DNA of 64,000 nt from Siderastrea siderea (taxonomy: Eukaryota > Cnidaria > Anthozoa > Scleractinia > Rhizangiidae): positions 52,233,533 to 52,297,532 of the forward strand of contig OZ034967.1 in assembly GCA_964030785.1 (NCBI GenBank), given 5' to 3'. Shown here piece after piece: positions 1-8,550 of this stretch. The translations under genes were made by a program, and so were the position numbers. Every line of letters starts with the position of its first letter. Position 1 is the first letter of the stretch. The notes under the pieces are model-generated. The model was not told where the DNA came from. It searched no databases and worked only from the letters and a program-made list of their open reading frames with translations.

Positions 1-1190
1 TTATCTTCGCCCCAATCTCCTAGTTCTACCATATTGCCTTTCTTTTTACACCAGGCACCACTGGCTTGCAGAAAACGGAAGTAGCCTAGATTATCTCGGG
101 TGCCATTGTTGTGCACTAACTGGAGGGTTTCATAAGGGTATTCTTCTCCTTTGACAATCTGTCGAATGGAGGTCAGACCAAATTTCTGGAAACAGAACGG
201 ATCTCGGGTCACATCTCCATTGAAGGCACGGCTGTCCAGTAACCCTACAATCATTCGGTCAGGTATTCTGTTTTGAAACAGGTTCGGGATATCAAAGCGG
301 ACCAGGTTGTTTTGCATGCTGAAGGTCCGGATTTCACTGCGGACGGTCGGGTAAGCCGCCACTTGGCCTTCATTGTGTCTTTTGCTAGATATACTCTGGT
401 AGATGGCGTCATTCAAACGCAGTTGGCAGAGATGAAACCGTAGTTTCACATCCCCTTCCATCAATCGGCCAGCTAGACCCACTCCATTCAAAAACAGGTT
501 CGGGCCATTGAAATGAAATTTCATCTTGATTTCGATGCCTGGCACCAACAGTTTGCCAGTGTGAAAGACTTCCAAGTGGGGGGTAAACACCAGACTGTGG
601 GTGACACCTGCAGCATACTTGGCGGTTTCGGCTATCATGGCATCCAAGGCTCCTTTGTGATTGGCAGGGAGAGCGGTATAGGCTGCATGCGGTCCAGCTT
701 TGTTAGTATTGTTGGCAGTCCATTCGGGTGGGAAATCCACTTGATTGAACCATCCTTGGGGTCCTAACACGGTCTTGCCATCTTCTCGGTCATAATTCAG
801 CAAGGTTTCTAGGTAAGCTTTGTAATGATACGTGTCGGATTGTGGACTGATCAACGTGCCATTCAACTGCAAGTCAATTTGTTTGATGATGGAATGGGCC
901 AAATTATTGACGGGCCACAATTTTTCATTGGCCACCAAGTTCCCGGCATCGTCCTTTTTCAAACTCAATTCCATGGTAAAGTAACTGCGTCCCAAATCCA
1001 CAAAATCGTCCAACCCCGGAATGATGAATTCCATAGGATTGATACCCGTGGTGGTGGGTTGAATGGTAACCATGCGATAGGCATTGATGCTAATGTCGGT
1101 CGGTGGCACCTTGAAAATCCGTAAGGCAGGGTTGACGGTCCCTTCGGAACGCTCGTGAGCCGGGGCGGTTTGTGTACTCACGTCAGGCAT
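1..1190 (-). CDS. Major capsid protein, 5' part (element 1)
   Basis: Polinton double-jelly-roll major capsid protein, the hexon-like building block of the predicted icosahedral virion. The ATG is at 1190-1188 on the minus strand, and the frame runs open to the window edge (about 396 codons of an expected 466). It is colinear with the complete copy at 24693-26093: from the ATG to the shared MVEL motif both copies span exactly 1158 bases, so there is no net indel. The start MPDVSTQTAPAHERSEG is the same in both copies. The C-terminal 70 residues lie outside the window. Confidence 0.9.
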   Translation of the reverse strand, partial: MPDVSTQTAPAHERSEGTVNPALRIFKVPPTDISINAYRMVTIQPTTTGINPMEFIIPGLDDFVDLGRSYFTMELSLKKDDAGNLVANEKLWPVNNLAHSIIKQIDLQLNGTLISPQSDTYHYKAYLETLLNYDREDGKTVLGPQGWFNQVDFPPEWTANNTNKAGPHAAYTALPANHKGALDAMIAETAKYAAGVTHSLVFTPHLEVFHTGKLLVPGIEIKMKFHFNGPNLFLNGVGLAGRLMEGDVKLRFHLCQLRLNDAIYQSISSKRHNEGQVAAYPTVRSEIRTFSMQNNLVRFDIPNLFQNRIPDRMIVGLLDSRAFNGDVTRDPFCFQKFGLTSIRQIVKGEEYPYETLQLVHNNGTRDNLGYFRFLQASGAWCKKKGNMVELGDWGED

Positions 1191-1192
1191 GT

Positions 1193-1417
1193 TTAACGTC
1201 GTCGAGTGGTACCCCGTCGTCGTCGTGAGGGGTTTTTATAGCGTCGTCGTCGTGCTAAACGTTGTCTCAAATCAAACCTGGGGACTCTGATGACCTCGGC
1301 ACTTAACCATCCCCCACGTTGTCCTCTCCTGAGTTTCCAAAACGGATACAGTCCTCCCCATTGAGACAACCCTCGATTACTACGAATCCGTCGAGGTCGT
1401 GAATGCACGGGTTCCAT
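1193..1417 (-). CDS. Small Arg-rich virion/core protein, 74 aa (element 1)
   Basis: Orthologue of 24460-24690. I chose the ATG at 1417 (MEPVHSRPRR) rather than the in-frame GTG six bases upstream. It is strongly basic, with an Arg-rich C-terminus (about 10 Arg/Lys in the last 15 residues). A central GQRGG-W site resembles the GG-X sites cut by adenovirus-type proteases. It lies directly between the capsid gene (ATG two bases downstream of this stop) and the 108-aa protein, as in element 2. Probably a DNA-condensing or capsid-cement protein; this is inferred from composition and context only. Confidence 0.75.
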   Translation of the reverse strand: MEPVHSRPRRIRSNRGLSQWGGLYPFWKLRRGQRGGWLSAEVIRVPRFDLRQRLARRRRYKNPSRRRRGTTRRR

Positions 1418-1419
1418 GT

Positions 1420-1746
1420 TCACACTCCCAAAATATCACGTGCACGTTTGGTTTGTTTGGGAAATAAGGCAGTGGCTACACGCACGGCGTCTTTCACGTT
1501 CTTATGACTCAACGCTTTCTTGGCTTGTTTGGTGATTTCCTTTTTAAGGACGTCTTCGGCTTTGCGTTTGATACCTCGTGTCAAACCCGTTTCCAAGCCT
1601 CTCTTGATATTACTAGGCAATTTTAAAGGATTTCGCGTCCTTATAAGACCTTGCAACCCCCCACGCATCAGATCCGTCATCACTCCTTTGCCTTGTTGAT
1701 CATACCACTCGTCGGTTCGAAATCGTGTCAAACTTCCCCCACGCAT
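1420..1746 (-). CDS. Basic virion protein with MRGG N-terminus, 108 aa (element 1)
   Basis: Near-identical to 24131-24457. The open frame extends upstream to 1887, but the conserved start is MRGGSLTRFRTDEW at 1746. A TATA-like CATAAAAAGG and a CACGTG E-box lie just upstream on the minus strand, as in element 2. Two MRGG-[SL] motifs, at the N-terminus and near residue 27, look like processing sites for the element's adenovirus-type protease. The rest is Lys/Arg-rich and helical. Role inferred: a precursor core or minor capsid protein comparable in style to adenovirus pVII/pVI; no direct homology is claimed. Confidence 0.78.
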   Translation of the reverse strand: MRGGSLTRFRTDEWYDQQGKGVMTDLMRGGLQGLIRTRNPLKLPSNIKRGLETGLTRGIKRKAEDVLKKEITKQAKKALSHKNVKDAVRVATALFPKQTKRARDILGV

Positions 1747-1813
1747 GGTGTCTTCTTCACCAGGGATAAACGTTTTTGTCTGTGCTTCACGTGACCCCCT
1801 TTTTATGCCGTCA

Positions 1814-2002
1814 TCATCGTCGTTTTTTCCGAAAAGCGGCTTCCAACCCTTTTTTAGCCCCGTAACTCGCGGCACCACTTGCGGCACCCAACGCCACGGC
1901 TTTTCCTCCAGCGATCAAGGCTGGAATGAGGGCGGCCAGGGGCAAGAGACCCCCTCGTTGCCTTCTTCTTCGTCTCATTCGACGCACTCTTGTCTTGGGC
2001 AT
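1814..2002 (-). CDS. pX-like basic/hydrophobic virion peptide, 62 aa (element 1)
   Basis: Orthologue of 23870-24064. The architecture is an Arg-rich leader (MPKTRVRRMRRRRR), a QRGG-L motif at about residues 15-19, an Ala/Gly/Leu-rich stretch of about 30 residues that could insert in or bend a membrane, and a basic tail ending FRKKRR. Adenovirus pX (mu) precursors have a comparable size and composition; homology cannot be shown from sequence alone. It lies between the element-1-specific 77-aa gene and the 108-aa gene. Confidence 0.7.
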   Translation of the reverse strand: MPKTRVRRMRRRRRQRGGLLPLAALIPALIAGGKAVALGAASGAASYGAKKGLEAAFRKKRR

Positions 2003-2040
2003 CTTTGTTTGTTTTCACAACCCTTGTTTTCTTTTTATAC

Positions 2041-2274
2041 TCACATGACGTTGCACGTAAACGATTCCCCCGCCCACCGTTTGCGTTTCCCACTTCGCAT
2101 TTCTTCCATACGTTTCTTCGTTGATCTTAGGTAATTCTTTTTGGCTAACTTTTCTACCCCTTTGGTGATGGACCAAGCGGCCTTAGGAATCCCGGCAATC
2201 ACTGCGTTGACCCCTTCCCCCGCTTGTGGACGCTGTGGTCGTCGTCGTCGTCGTCGTCGTCGTTTCGGAGGCAT
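2041..2274 (-). CDS. Basic 77-aa protein present only in element 1
   Basis: The ATG at 2274 starts MPPKRRRRRRRR, encoded by a run of CGT/CGA triplets, followed by a variant processing-like motif (QAGEG). The C-terminal half is basic and helical, with KRKR near the end. It sits 33 bases downstream of the SFYVTL-3 stop and has the same Arg-leader style as the other core genes. Element 2 has only 35 bases between the corresponding genes (23835-23869), so this gene was gained in element 1 or lost in element 2. Function unknown; probably a virion core peptide. Confidence 0.6.
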   Translation of the reverse strand: MPPKRRRRRRRRPQRPQAGEGVNAVIAGIPKAAWSITKGVEKLAKKNYLRSTKKRMEEMRSGKRKRWAGESFTCNVM

Positions 2275-2307
2275 GATTGATTTGGGTTCCCTTCTCGTCT
2301 CTCTTTT

Positions 2308-3342
2308 TTATGTCTTTTTGAAGTGTAACGTGACAATGGTATGACCTTCACCAAACTTGACCAAGTCTCCTCCGGCACCAATCGTTTCAGCGACTTGAAC
2401 GTGAATCATTTCCACCACCTCGTTACGAAGAGACATGTAATGAATGTGCAACGGTTCAAAATACAGGGTGCCACGTGCTTCTCGCTTGTACTGGATTTCA
2501 CGCAACAAATCAGTCACGCGATTGCCTACCATCATACTGCCTGCCACGTCGGAGTACACATGCAATGATCGTGTGGGTTCCCCCACCACGGCACGAAACG
2601 CCACATTCAAGTTGGTGAAACGCCAACCACAACTCATACTCAATTCCATATAGTCTTCCACTCGACTGGTGGTCCAAAACACTGGGTTCCCATCCTTATC
2701 GGTGATATCCTTCCAATCGCTGTTGTTGGTGATGTCGGGGACTTGATCCCCCATGAAGTCTTGCTGTAAGTTCGGCCCCAAAATCCATCCGCTGGTGATT
2801 TTACGTAACCATCCCATCTTGGCAGCTAACTTGGTATGAACGGCAAAGGAGGGCGTGCGAACGGAACCATCATGAGAGACATTCGTGTTGTCAATGAGCA
2901 GATCCTCCCCTTCCCAACGAAACTTGACGTACGTGTGTTTGCCTTGATCGTCCAAAAACGTACCCCCTTGGATAACCGATTCCCGTCGTTTCTGTTCCAC
3001 ATGAGTAATGGCGGCTTTCATAAAACTCACCCCGTCCACCACCCAATCCCAGTCTTTAATATCATCAATTTTGGTCACGGCCGCTCCATATTTGTTATAG
3101 GTACCTCCGCTTTTACTGGGTGCTTTCAGGTGCCATTTGATACCTAAGACGTGTTGTCCTTTCATCACCAACTGATACAAATTGACGCGCGCATCCGGTA
3201 AGGAAATGGCACTCAACCCCACTTGCCATCCACCCCCTGTGAGCTGTAACGGTTGAGGTAAACGAATCTTGAAGGAATTGGCTTGGTTGTTGGGAAATTC
3301 ACGTCGGTTGGCATGACTCGGTAACGTCACGTAGAACGACAT
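2308..3342 (-). CDS. SFYVTL-family structural protein 3 (element 1)
   Basis: About 344 residues, starting MSFYVTLPSHANRREFPNN; the GTG upstream at 3360 is ignored because the family starts at MSFYVTL. The family pattern is SFYVTL, a Pro/Asn turn, RLP-P, then a Trp-containing GGGWQVGLSAISLP segment. The C-terminus ends VKFGEGHTIVTLHFKKT. N- and C-terminal thirds match 22785-23834 closely, whereas residues about 50-80 and 165-235 differ strongly, as expected for exposed loops. Such proteins recur in animal Polintons beside the capsid genes. I infer a penton, minor capsid or fibre-type role. Confidence 0.78.
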   Translation of the reverse strand: MSFYVTLPSHANRREFPNNQANSFKIRLPQPLQLTGGGWQVGLSAISLPDARVNLYQLVMKGQHVLGIKWHLKAPSKSGGTYNKYGAAVTKIDDIKDWDWVVDGVSFMKAAITHVEQKRRESVIQGGTFLDDQGKHTYVKFRWEGEDLLIDNTNVSHDGSVRTPSFAVHTKLAAKMGWLRKITSGWILGPNLQQDFMGDQVPDITNNSDWKDITDKDGNPVFWTTSRVEDYMELSMSCGWRFTNLNVAFRAVVGEPTRSLHVYSDVAGSMMVGNRVTDLLREIQYKREARGTLYFEPLHIHYMSLRNEVVEMIHVQVAETIGAGGDLVKFGEGHTIVTLHFKKT

Positions 3343-3356
3343 GTTGTCTTTCTTCT

Positions 3357-4400
3357 TCACACCACCACTTCCCTTTTAAAGTGGAGGGTCAGGAGGGCAT
3401 GGCCTTCACCAAATTTCACCAGATCCCCATTGGTTTCGGCCATCTGGGTTTCGACGATTTCCACCACTTCGTTGCGTACTGGGATATATTGAATATGTCG
3501 AGGTTCAAAGTGCGTGGTGTTTTGAGGCTGGTACTTGATTTCTCGTAAGAGATCGGTGATACGACCCCCTACCATGCTGCTGGTCCCTACATCACAATAC
3601 ACGTGCAAAGGACGCGTGGAGGGAAATTCCAACGAGGGACGAAAGGTCTGGTTCACATTCACAAACCGCCAAGGGCACGATAGACTCAATTTCAGATAAT
3701 CCCCCTCCACTTTCCAAAAGATGGGCTTGTTGGCGGCATCGCGGATATCCGTCGGGGTGGGAATGGTGGAAATGCCTTGAAATTCTTGCAAGAGATTCGG
3801 ACCCAATCGATACTGGCCGGGGGACACTTGTTCAATCCATCCCATTCTCAGAGCCAAGGATCTGCCCCATGACACGTGTGCTACTTGTCGTTTGTAATCC
3901 ACATTGGTGGTATTCAATAACAAATCCCCTTCGGAGGTCCATTCAAAGGTCGGGTATAATTTGACGCCATTGTCCTCGGCCCATTTGTTTTTGGGTTCGG
4001 TTTGTTTGGCACGGCTTTGCTCGTAACGGTTCACCAATTGATGAAAAAAGTGCGATCCCGTCGACGAGGCCATCTCCTTTCTCATATCTCGCCCGTAGAC
4101 AGTGAGTTCGCGACGTTGATGCCACCATCGATCGTTGCCTTGATCGTCTTGGGCATACACCCGTTCGTGCCATCGTACGTACAACAGAGGATGGGAATCG
4201 CCCACGCCTCCTTCTTCCGCTACCACCGGAATGGTGGGTAAGGATAAACTCACCATACCCACCATCCATCCTCGTCCCACAAATCGGATGGGTTTAGGCA
4301 ATCGGTTTCTGAAATGATGACTCTTGTTCCCAGGAAACTCTTTGGTACTCGCATGACTCATCAACGTCACGTAAAACGAAGAGTTGGGCACCAACGTCAT
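3357..4400 (-). CDS. SFYVTL-family structural protein 2 (element 1)
   Basis: 347 residues from the ATG at 4400 (MTLVPNSSFYVTLMSHAS), near-identical to 21725-22768. It has the same N-terminal pattern as the paralogues at 2308 and 8764 (SFYVTL, FPGNKSHHFRNRLPKPIRF, then a Trp-Val-Gly-Met segment and LSLP). A conserved C-terminal ITDLLREIKYQ segment is followed by VKFGEGHALLTLHFKRE. It lies immediately downstream of the integrase gene (three bases apart). Predicted virion surface or vertex protein; fold not demonstrable here. Confidence 0.8.
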   Translation of the reverse strand: MTLVPNSSFYVTLMSHASTKEFPGNKSHHFRNRLPKPIRFVGRGWMVGMVSLSLPTIPVVAEEGGVGDSHPLLYVRWHERVYAQDDQGNDRWWHQRRELTVYGRDMRKEMASSTGSHFFHQLVNRYEQSRAKQTEPKNKWAEDNGVKLYPTFEWTSEGDLLLNTTNVDYKRQVAHVSWGRSLALRMGWIEQVSPGQYRLGPNLLQEFQGISTIPTPTDIRDAANKPIFWKVEGDYLKLSLSCPWRFVNVNQTFRPSLEFPSTRPLHVYCDVGTSSMVGGRITDLLREIKYQPQNTTHFEPRHIQYIPVRNEVVEIVETQMAETNGDLVKFGEGHALLTLHFKREVVV

Positions 4401-4403
4401 TGT

Positions 4404-5549
4404 TTAGTCGCGTCGTCTTTTGGGTGGGCTTGTCTCTTTAGTCTTCAGTTGTCGTTTGGGTGGGCTTTTCCTCTGGGGTGGTTGGAGAGCCGTGACGTCT
4501 TGACTACGAATCCAACTATTGTACTTGTCGGGCCACCCTTTCCACTTGACCAACCAACGATCTTTTTGTCGCTTAAGTACCTTTTCGATGCGAAACACAT
4601 CGGATACATGGACTTTTTGTAAATCCTCTTCATAAAACGTACCTTGGACGGGGGTATCATCCCATTCGTGAATCTTATACGTGGGCACAGGGCCCGGGAT
4701 CACCCGATGCACGACAAACACTTCTTCGGTCCAACCGGGTAAATAGCCTTTGGCAAAGGTACGATGAATCTTGTTGAGACGGACACGATCTCCGACTTTG
4801 AATTTAGGTTTTTTCTTGTCTTTCAACCGTTGGGCATACAATCGTTTCCACACCGCTTCTTCGTTGTCCCACGTCACGTCTCGAGGGGCCATACCAATAC
4901 TTCGATGCCGGGTGGCATTATAGCCTTGCACCAACTCGGGTAACACATCGTCAAACTGTAAGGTGTTGGCCGCAGTAAAATAACGGTACAACCGTTCTTT
5001 CAAGGTGCGGTTAAATCGTTCCACTACACTGGCTTTGGCATCCCCTTCGGTCGAAAAATGTTGAATGCCTTGCTCGTCAAGCCATCGTTGAAAGGTCCGG
5101 TTGTAAAATTCTTTCCCTCGATCCGTTTGCAATCGATTAGGGTGACGTCCTTTCAAAATCTTGTCAAAGGCATGGACCAACGCCACCCCGGTTTTGTCTT
5201 TCAACGGTTGGACCCACGCGTACTTGGACAAGACATCCAATACCGTCAACAAGTATCGTATACCCCGATTATATTTGGCCAACGGTTGCACTTCCACTAA
5301 ATCCGCGACCCATTGATCATCTAATCCTCCTACAATGACGGGGACGGTGGGAAAACGACGACGTCGAGGTTTATGTAACGTATAGGCCAAATCCTGTTCC
5401 AACACCCGTTGGGCTTTTTTTAAAGGGAGACGATGGGCTTTAGCAAACCGTTGCACCCCTCCTAAACTGCCGGGGGCTCGAGGATCGTGGTACCGATTCA
5501 ACCATGATTGGGAGACCTTTTTCTTTCGAGGGGCCATACGTTTTGGCAT
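4404..5549 (-). CDS. Retroviral-type integrase with C-terminal chromodomain (element 1)
   Basis: 381 residues. The N-terminal region carries the Polinton integrase signature YHDPRAPGSLGGVQ and a later YTLHKPRRRRF segment. The catalytic RNase H-fold core shows ADLVEVQ, LQTDRGKEFYN and VVERFNRTLKERL, supplying D, D and E with 33 residues between the last two. The C-terminal chromodomain (DVFRIEKVLKRQ, KWKGWPDKYNSW) could steer insertion by binding modified histones. The enzyme would insert the linear genome and create the 6-bp target duplication. Its start overlaps the 3' end of the 116-aa gene. The copy looks intact. Confidence 0.95.
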   Translation of the reverse strand: MPKRMAPRKKKVSQSWLNRYHDPRAPGSLGGVQRFAKAHRLPLKKAQRVLEQDLAYTLHKPRRRRFPTVPVIVGGLDDQWVADLVEVQPLAKYNRGIRYLLTVLDVLSKYAWVQPLKDKTGVALVHAFDKILKGRHPNRLQTDRGKEFYNRTFQRWLDEQGIQHFSTEGDAKASVVERFNRTLKERLYRYFTAANTLQFDDVLPELVQGYNATRHRSIGMAPRDVTWDNEEAVWKRLYAQRLKDKKKPKFKVGDRVRLNKIHRTFAKGYLPGWTEEVFVVHRVIPGPVPTYKIHEWDDTPVQGTFYEEDLQKVHVSDVFRIEKVLKRQKDRWLVKWKGWPDKYNSWIRSQDVTALQPPQRKSPPKRQLKTKETSPPKRRRD

Positions 5550-5848
5550 TCATCCCATAAGGTCGATATGGTGGGGACCGTGTGGGGATGCGCCTTTTGA
5601 ATGATTCGATACCATCGCCATGCGTTCGGATGAGCTTTTAACCATAAGACAAACACGACCCATCGATACAGGTTGCGCTCCACATGGGTTTCTTCAAAGA
5701 GGTGGAGAGGATGCGTGTCCTCGGGACAAGGGGGTATGGGGATTTGAGACCCGGGTTGGTGATCATATAAGACTTGGCAAAGGGTTTGATGACATTGCCA
5801 TTGCCCCAGGGACAAGACAGACTCCCACGCATCACACACAGACTCCAT
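5498..5848 (-). CDS. Conserved 116-aa protein of unknown function upstream of integrase (element 1)
   Basis: Starts MESVCDAWESVLSLGQWQC in a good ATGG context. It is rich in Trp, His and Cys, with an aromatic segment (RWVVFVLWLKAHPNAWRWY) that may be an amphipathic or buried helix. It overlaps the integrase start by about 50 bases in another frame. The 120-aa copy at 20249-20611 is highly similar at protein level, which supports real coding. I do not recognise a family. Confidence 0.7.
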   Translation of the reverse strand: MESVCDAWESVLSLGQWQCHQTLCQVLYDHQPGSQIPIPPCPEDTHPLHLFEETHVERNLYRWVVFVLWLKAHPNAWRWYRIIQKAHPHTVPTISTLWDECQNVWPLERKRSPNHG

Positions 5849-5884
5849 GGTGACATTGATAAAAAATTTTATTCCTACTCCTTT

Positions 5885-6736
5885 TTAAAAGAGACCTAGA
5901 CGGCCGCAACTGATGGTCTCTAGACCTTTCTGCCAGTTCTCCACACTGTCACTGTACTTAGGGGGTGGTGGAGCTGGGGCTACCATCATTTCTTGACGGT
6001 TCTTGAGCTCTTGAATTTCTCGTAACAATTGTTTCTCATACTCTGTCAGGGGCCGTTCTCGTTCCACGTCCTCTTTCCTTCTGACTGGAGGACCAGGGAT
6101 GTCTACTCCACGTTTGGGATATCCTTGAGCATCACGGGTGGGTGGTCCAGCTTGTTGATCGGCTTTTTTGGGAGGGTTGTCATGAAACCAACTCCAGTAC
6201 TTGGGACCCAAGGGTTGATCGGCCCATCGGAAGAAGCCACACGTTTTCTTGGAACAAGTCAGAAACAAGCGATCGGGGTTCTGGGTCGAATGACTCTGTT
6301 GTAGCGTGGCGGGTTCACGGCAAAAGCATTGCAAACCACCCCACATGTCCAACACTTCTACATGAGGTTGACTATACACGGCTTTCATATACTCCAGAAC
6401 TTGATCTTGTCCACAAAACAGCAAACACGGTTGCATGGGACATTTCACATACTTCCATCCCTTTTGAGATTCTCGGGCCTCCAAACGCACATCATGGCAA
6501 GGGCATACCATAGTGTCCACCGAACTGGGAGGATCTTCGACATACGTCACCATGTATTCAGATGGGGACACCATATCATTCAATTCTTTCATCATATCTT
6601 CCACGGCAGCTCGGGTGTCTTCGACCACTTCGCAGACCACAGGATCACAGTCCACGGGCGTCATATGTTGAATGGCCTTCTTCTTCTTTTTCCCCTCTGG
6701 GGGATGGGTTGATTTTCTCTTCCGATCGGTGGACAT
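5885..6736 (-). CDS. GRF-type zinc-finger protein (element 1)
   Basis: About 283 residues from the ATG at 6736 (MSTDRKRKSTHPPEGKKKKK), chosen because it lies about 35 bases past a TATAAAAAG box and is the first ATG shared with element 2. A basic, NLS-like N-terminus is followed by a first Cys-rich unit (CPCHDVRLEARESQKGWKY...KCPMQPC) and then a GRF zinc finger (CFCREPATLQQ, DRLFLTC, TCGFFRWADQP). GRF fingers bind single-stranded nucleic acid in topoisomerase III, APE2 and NEIL3. The C-terminus has a short coiled coil (YEKQLLREIQELKNRQEMM) and a Pro-rich linker. Likely a DNA-processing or regulatory factor. Confidence 0.82.
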   Translation of the reverse strand: MSTDRKRKSTHPPEGKKKKKAIQHMTPVDCDPVVCEVVEDTRAAVEDMMKELNDMVSPSEYMVTYVEDPPSSVDTMVCPCHDVRLEARESQKGWKYVKCPMQPCLLFCGQDQVLEYMKAVYSQPHVEVLDMWGGLQCFCREPATLQQSHSTQNPDRLFLTCSKKTCGFFRWADQPLGPKYWSWFHDNPPKKADQQAGPPTRDAQGYPKRGVDIPGPPVRRKEDVERERPLTEYEKQLLREIQELKNRQEMMVAPAPPPPKYSDSVENWQKGLETISCGRLGLF

Positions 6737-6770
6737 CGTACTCAAGGTTGATTTCACCCCTACCGACCAT

Positions 6771-6911
6771 GCCTTTTTATACCTTAGACCCTTGACTGTC
6801 ATTGGTCAGCTTATCCTACCCATATAAGGACTTGTTATCTTCCCATTGGTCAGCTTGTTCAATCCAAATAAGGACCTCTTGTCTTCCCATTGGCCCGTTG
6901 TCCCTATTTAA
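6771..6911. promoter_or_regulatory. Bidirectional promoter with 44-bp CCAAT+CArG repeats (element 1)
   Basis: It lies between the divergent GRF-protein and SLOG genes. It holds a TATAAAAAG box for the minus strand (6773-6781), inverted CCAAT boxes (ATTGG) at 6801, 6845 and 6889 (exactly 44 bp apart), CArG boxes CCATATAAGG at 6820 and CCAAATAAGG at 6864 (also 44 bp apart), and a TATTTAA for the plus strand at 6905. CArG boxes are SRF targets and CCAAT boxes are NF-Y targets in animals. Element 2 preserves the same plan with different bases between the motifs. Confidence 0.72.
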
Positions 6912-6950
6912 GACGGTCCCTTGGTCACTAGATCTTCATTCTCAAAAGCC

Positions 6951-7646
6951 ATGCCCCCAGACATTGACATGATCGGAGAACAAGATCTCGGTGCCTTGGA
7001 ACTGCAAGTGGGTCATGGCCATGTGGTCTACACAGGGGGAGCCAAAGGTACGGATGCCCTCGTGGAAGAACATGCCAAACACTTTGGGATGCAACTAGAA
7101 GTCCTCGTCCCCCCGAACCATCCTCGAGCCACTTTCATCACCCCTTCTACGGTGGAAGTCCTGATGCTGGCCAACCCCCATCTTCACCAGGCGGCTGAGA
7201 AACTAGGCAAACAAATGCCCAGTCATTTTTACACCTTGCAATTGCTGCAACGTAATTATCAAATTGCCAAAAAAGCCCATACCATCTATGCCTTTGGCAT
7301 CTTGGAACCGGATCATAAACGCGTGAAAGGAGGCACTGGTTGGACTGTGCAATTGGCTATGGATCAAGGCAAACCCGTCTACCTGTTTGACATACCCAGT
7401 CAATCATGGTACCGCTCGGACCATTACTACCAAGTCAATGAGAATGCCGCCACCCTGGTCACTGGCAGTCAATTTGTTCCTTGGGGACCTAAAAAGCCCA
7501 CCCTTCATCAAAGCAGTGCTATCGTGGGATCCCGGGATGTGGACGAGAAAACCCGAGCCGAAATTCAAGCCTTGTTCAACCGCACCTTCTGTCTACCCGA
7601 GAACATTGATCAATTACGTATGGAACTGGAAGACTTTCATTTGTAA
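6951..7646 (+). CDS. SLOG-like (DprA/LOG Rossmann) protein (element 1)
   Basis: 231 residues from MPPDIDMIGEQDLG; upstream non-ATG codons are ignored. Signatures of the SLOG superfamily: VVYTGGAKGTDALVEE (glycine-rich nucleotide-binding loop), an AHTIYAFGIL strand, and VKGGTGWTVQLAMDQGKPVY (second Gly-rich loop followed by the KPV strand). SLOG domains bind nucleotide-derived ligands in DprA, LOG phosphoribohydrolases and conflict systems. The copy in element 2 is almost identical, so the protein is under constraint. It is the only plus-strand gene visible in element 1. The exact ligand cannot be inferred. Confidence 0.75.
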   Translation: MPPDIDMIGEQDLGALELQVGHGHVVYTGGAKGTDALVEEHAKHFGMQLEVLVPPNHPRATFITPSTVEVLMLANPHLHQAAEKLGKQMPSHFYTLQLLQRNYQIAKKAHTIYAFGILEPDHKRVKGGTGWTVQLAMDQGKPVYLFDIPSQSWYRSDHYYQVNENAATLVTGSQFVPWGPKKPTLHQSSAIVGSRDVDEKTRAEIQALFNRTFCLPENIDQLRMELEDFHL

Positions 7647-7964
7647 TTTTTAGTTTTTTACTTTTGGAATTGTACATAGCCTTTTTCAATTTCTTAGTTT
7701 TTTATTTTTTCAATTGTACATAGCTTTCTTTTAGTTTTTATTTTTTCAAATTTGTAGATAGCTTTTTTTCAATTGTAAATGGGAGCACCCCACCCACGTG
7801 GCAAAGAACACAGACCACCCTTTGTAAAAAACATCAACTCTTTTTTAATTAAAAAATAAAAAACTGACATCACTGACTTTGCACGTGGATCATAAATAAA
7901 TGTCTCTTGACTCACAGTAGCCTTGACTCACAATAAAAAAAACTCAACAGGAATTAAAAAATGT
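7647..7964. other. AT-rich intergenic 3' region between convergent genes (element 1)
   Basis: About 320 bases between the SLOG gene (plus) and the 170-aa gene (minus), both of which end here. The 5' part has three imperfect repeats of a TTTTTTATTTTTTCAATTGTA-type unit (about 40 bp period). Several AATAAA/TTTATT motifs serve as polyadenylation candidates for either strand. No reading frame is seen. The corresponding stretch of element 2 (17906-18192) is similar. Confidence 0.6.
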
Positions 7965-8477
7965 TCAACTGTTCAAACAACGCCGTACACTCTCCATGGC
8001 CTCCCTCTGCAACTGCTCCATCCGTTTGTACTCCTCCCGCTGTTTGAGCACTTCCTCGTAAAAATAACGAATGGCATCCCATGCGTCGTCCTTGTGGATC
8101 CGCGGCAGGTGGTCCGCCAAGTAGCCATTCACTTCTCTAAACTGCCCCAAGGTAATGGGCCACCACCTCTCGTCCATGGTGTACACCAAACGAAAATGGA
8201 TCCATGGGATGACCCTTTTCACCAACTTTTTCTTTAACATACGGTAGGTTAACTGTTGGAGAGGGAGACCATTTTCCAACTCCACGAAACAGAGCACAAA
8301 CAAACGAAGAAAGGCGGCCACGCGCTCCCGGGTCAGTCCACGCCACGCTTCCTCTCGCCTTTGGTACATGTGATTTATATGGCGCTGGAGGGGCGTCTGC
8401 TCCACTCTCCTTCTCAACGACTCTTCTCCTCCCACGTTCACCTCACTACACAGGGAGCCCAACACAGTTCTCGACAT
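7965..8477 (-). CDS. Fast-evolving 170-aa accessory protein (element 1)
   Basis: Starts MSRTVLGSLCSEVNVGG. Mostly helical and rich in Arg and Trp, with a coiled-coil-like C-terminus (RYFYEEVLKQREEYKRM). The homologue in element 2 (17342-17905) keeps NVGG-E-LRRR, RREE-WR-LTR-RV and WP-TL--F, but is only roughly one third identical and has an in-frame stop, in contrast to near-identical neighbours. The promoter is the GGGGGGTCCCCCC module at 8551-8706. Not recognised as a known family. Fast divergence suggests a host-interaction role, which is an inference. Confidence 0.65.
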   Translation of the reverse strand: MSRTVLGSLCSEVNVGGEESLRRRVEQTPLQRHINHMYQRREEAWRGLTRERVAAFLRLFVLCFVELENGLPLQQLTYRMLKKKLVKRVIPWIHFRLVYTMDERWWPITLGQFREVNGYLADHLPRIHKDDAWDAIRYFYEEVLKQREEYKRMEQLQREAMESVRRCLNS

Positions 8478-8550
8478 TTTTTCAGCTCACACAACAAACA
8501 TAAGTCAACCAAGCATGAACTCAAAGCTAGGAATGGCGTCCTGGGGCTTC

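Noticed and set aside
1747..1887. N-terminal 47-codon extension of the 108-aa protein
   Set aside because: It lies upstream of or over the TATA-like box, and element 2's transcript starts past it; the family start is MRGG.
1745..2344. Plus-strand frames across the core-protein genes of element 1
   Set aside because: They are antisense shadows; the minus frames are conserved in element 2 while these are not.
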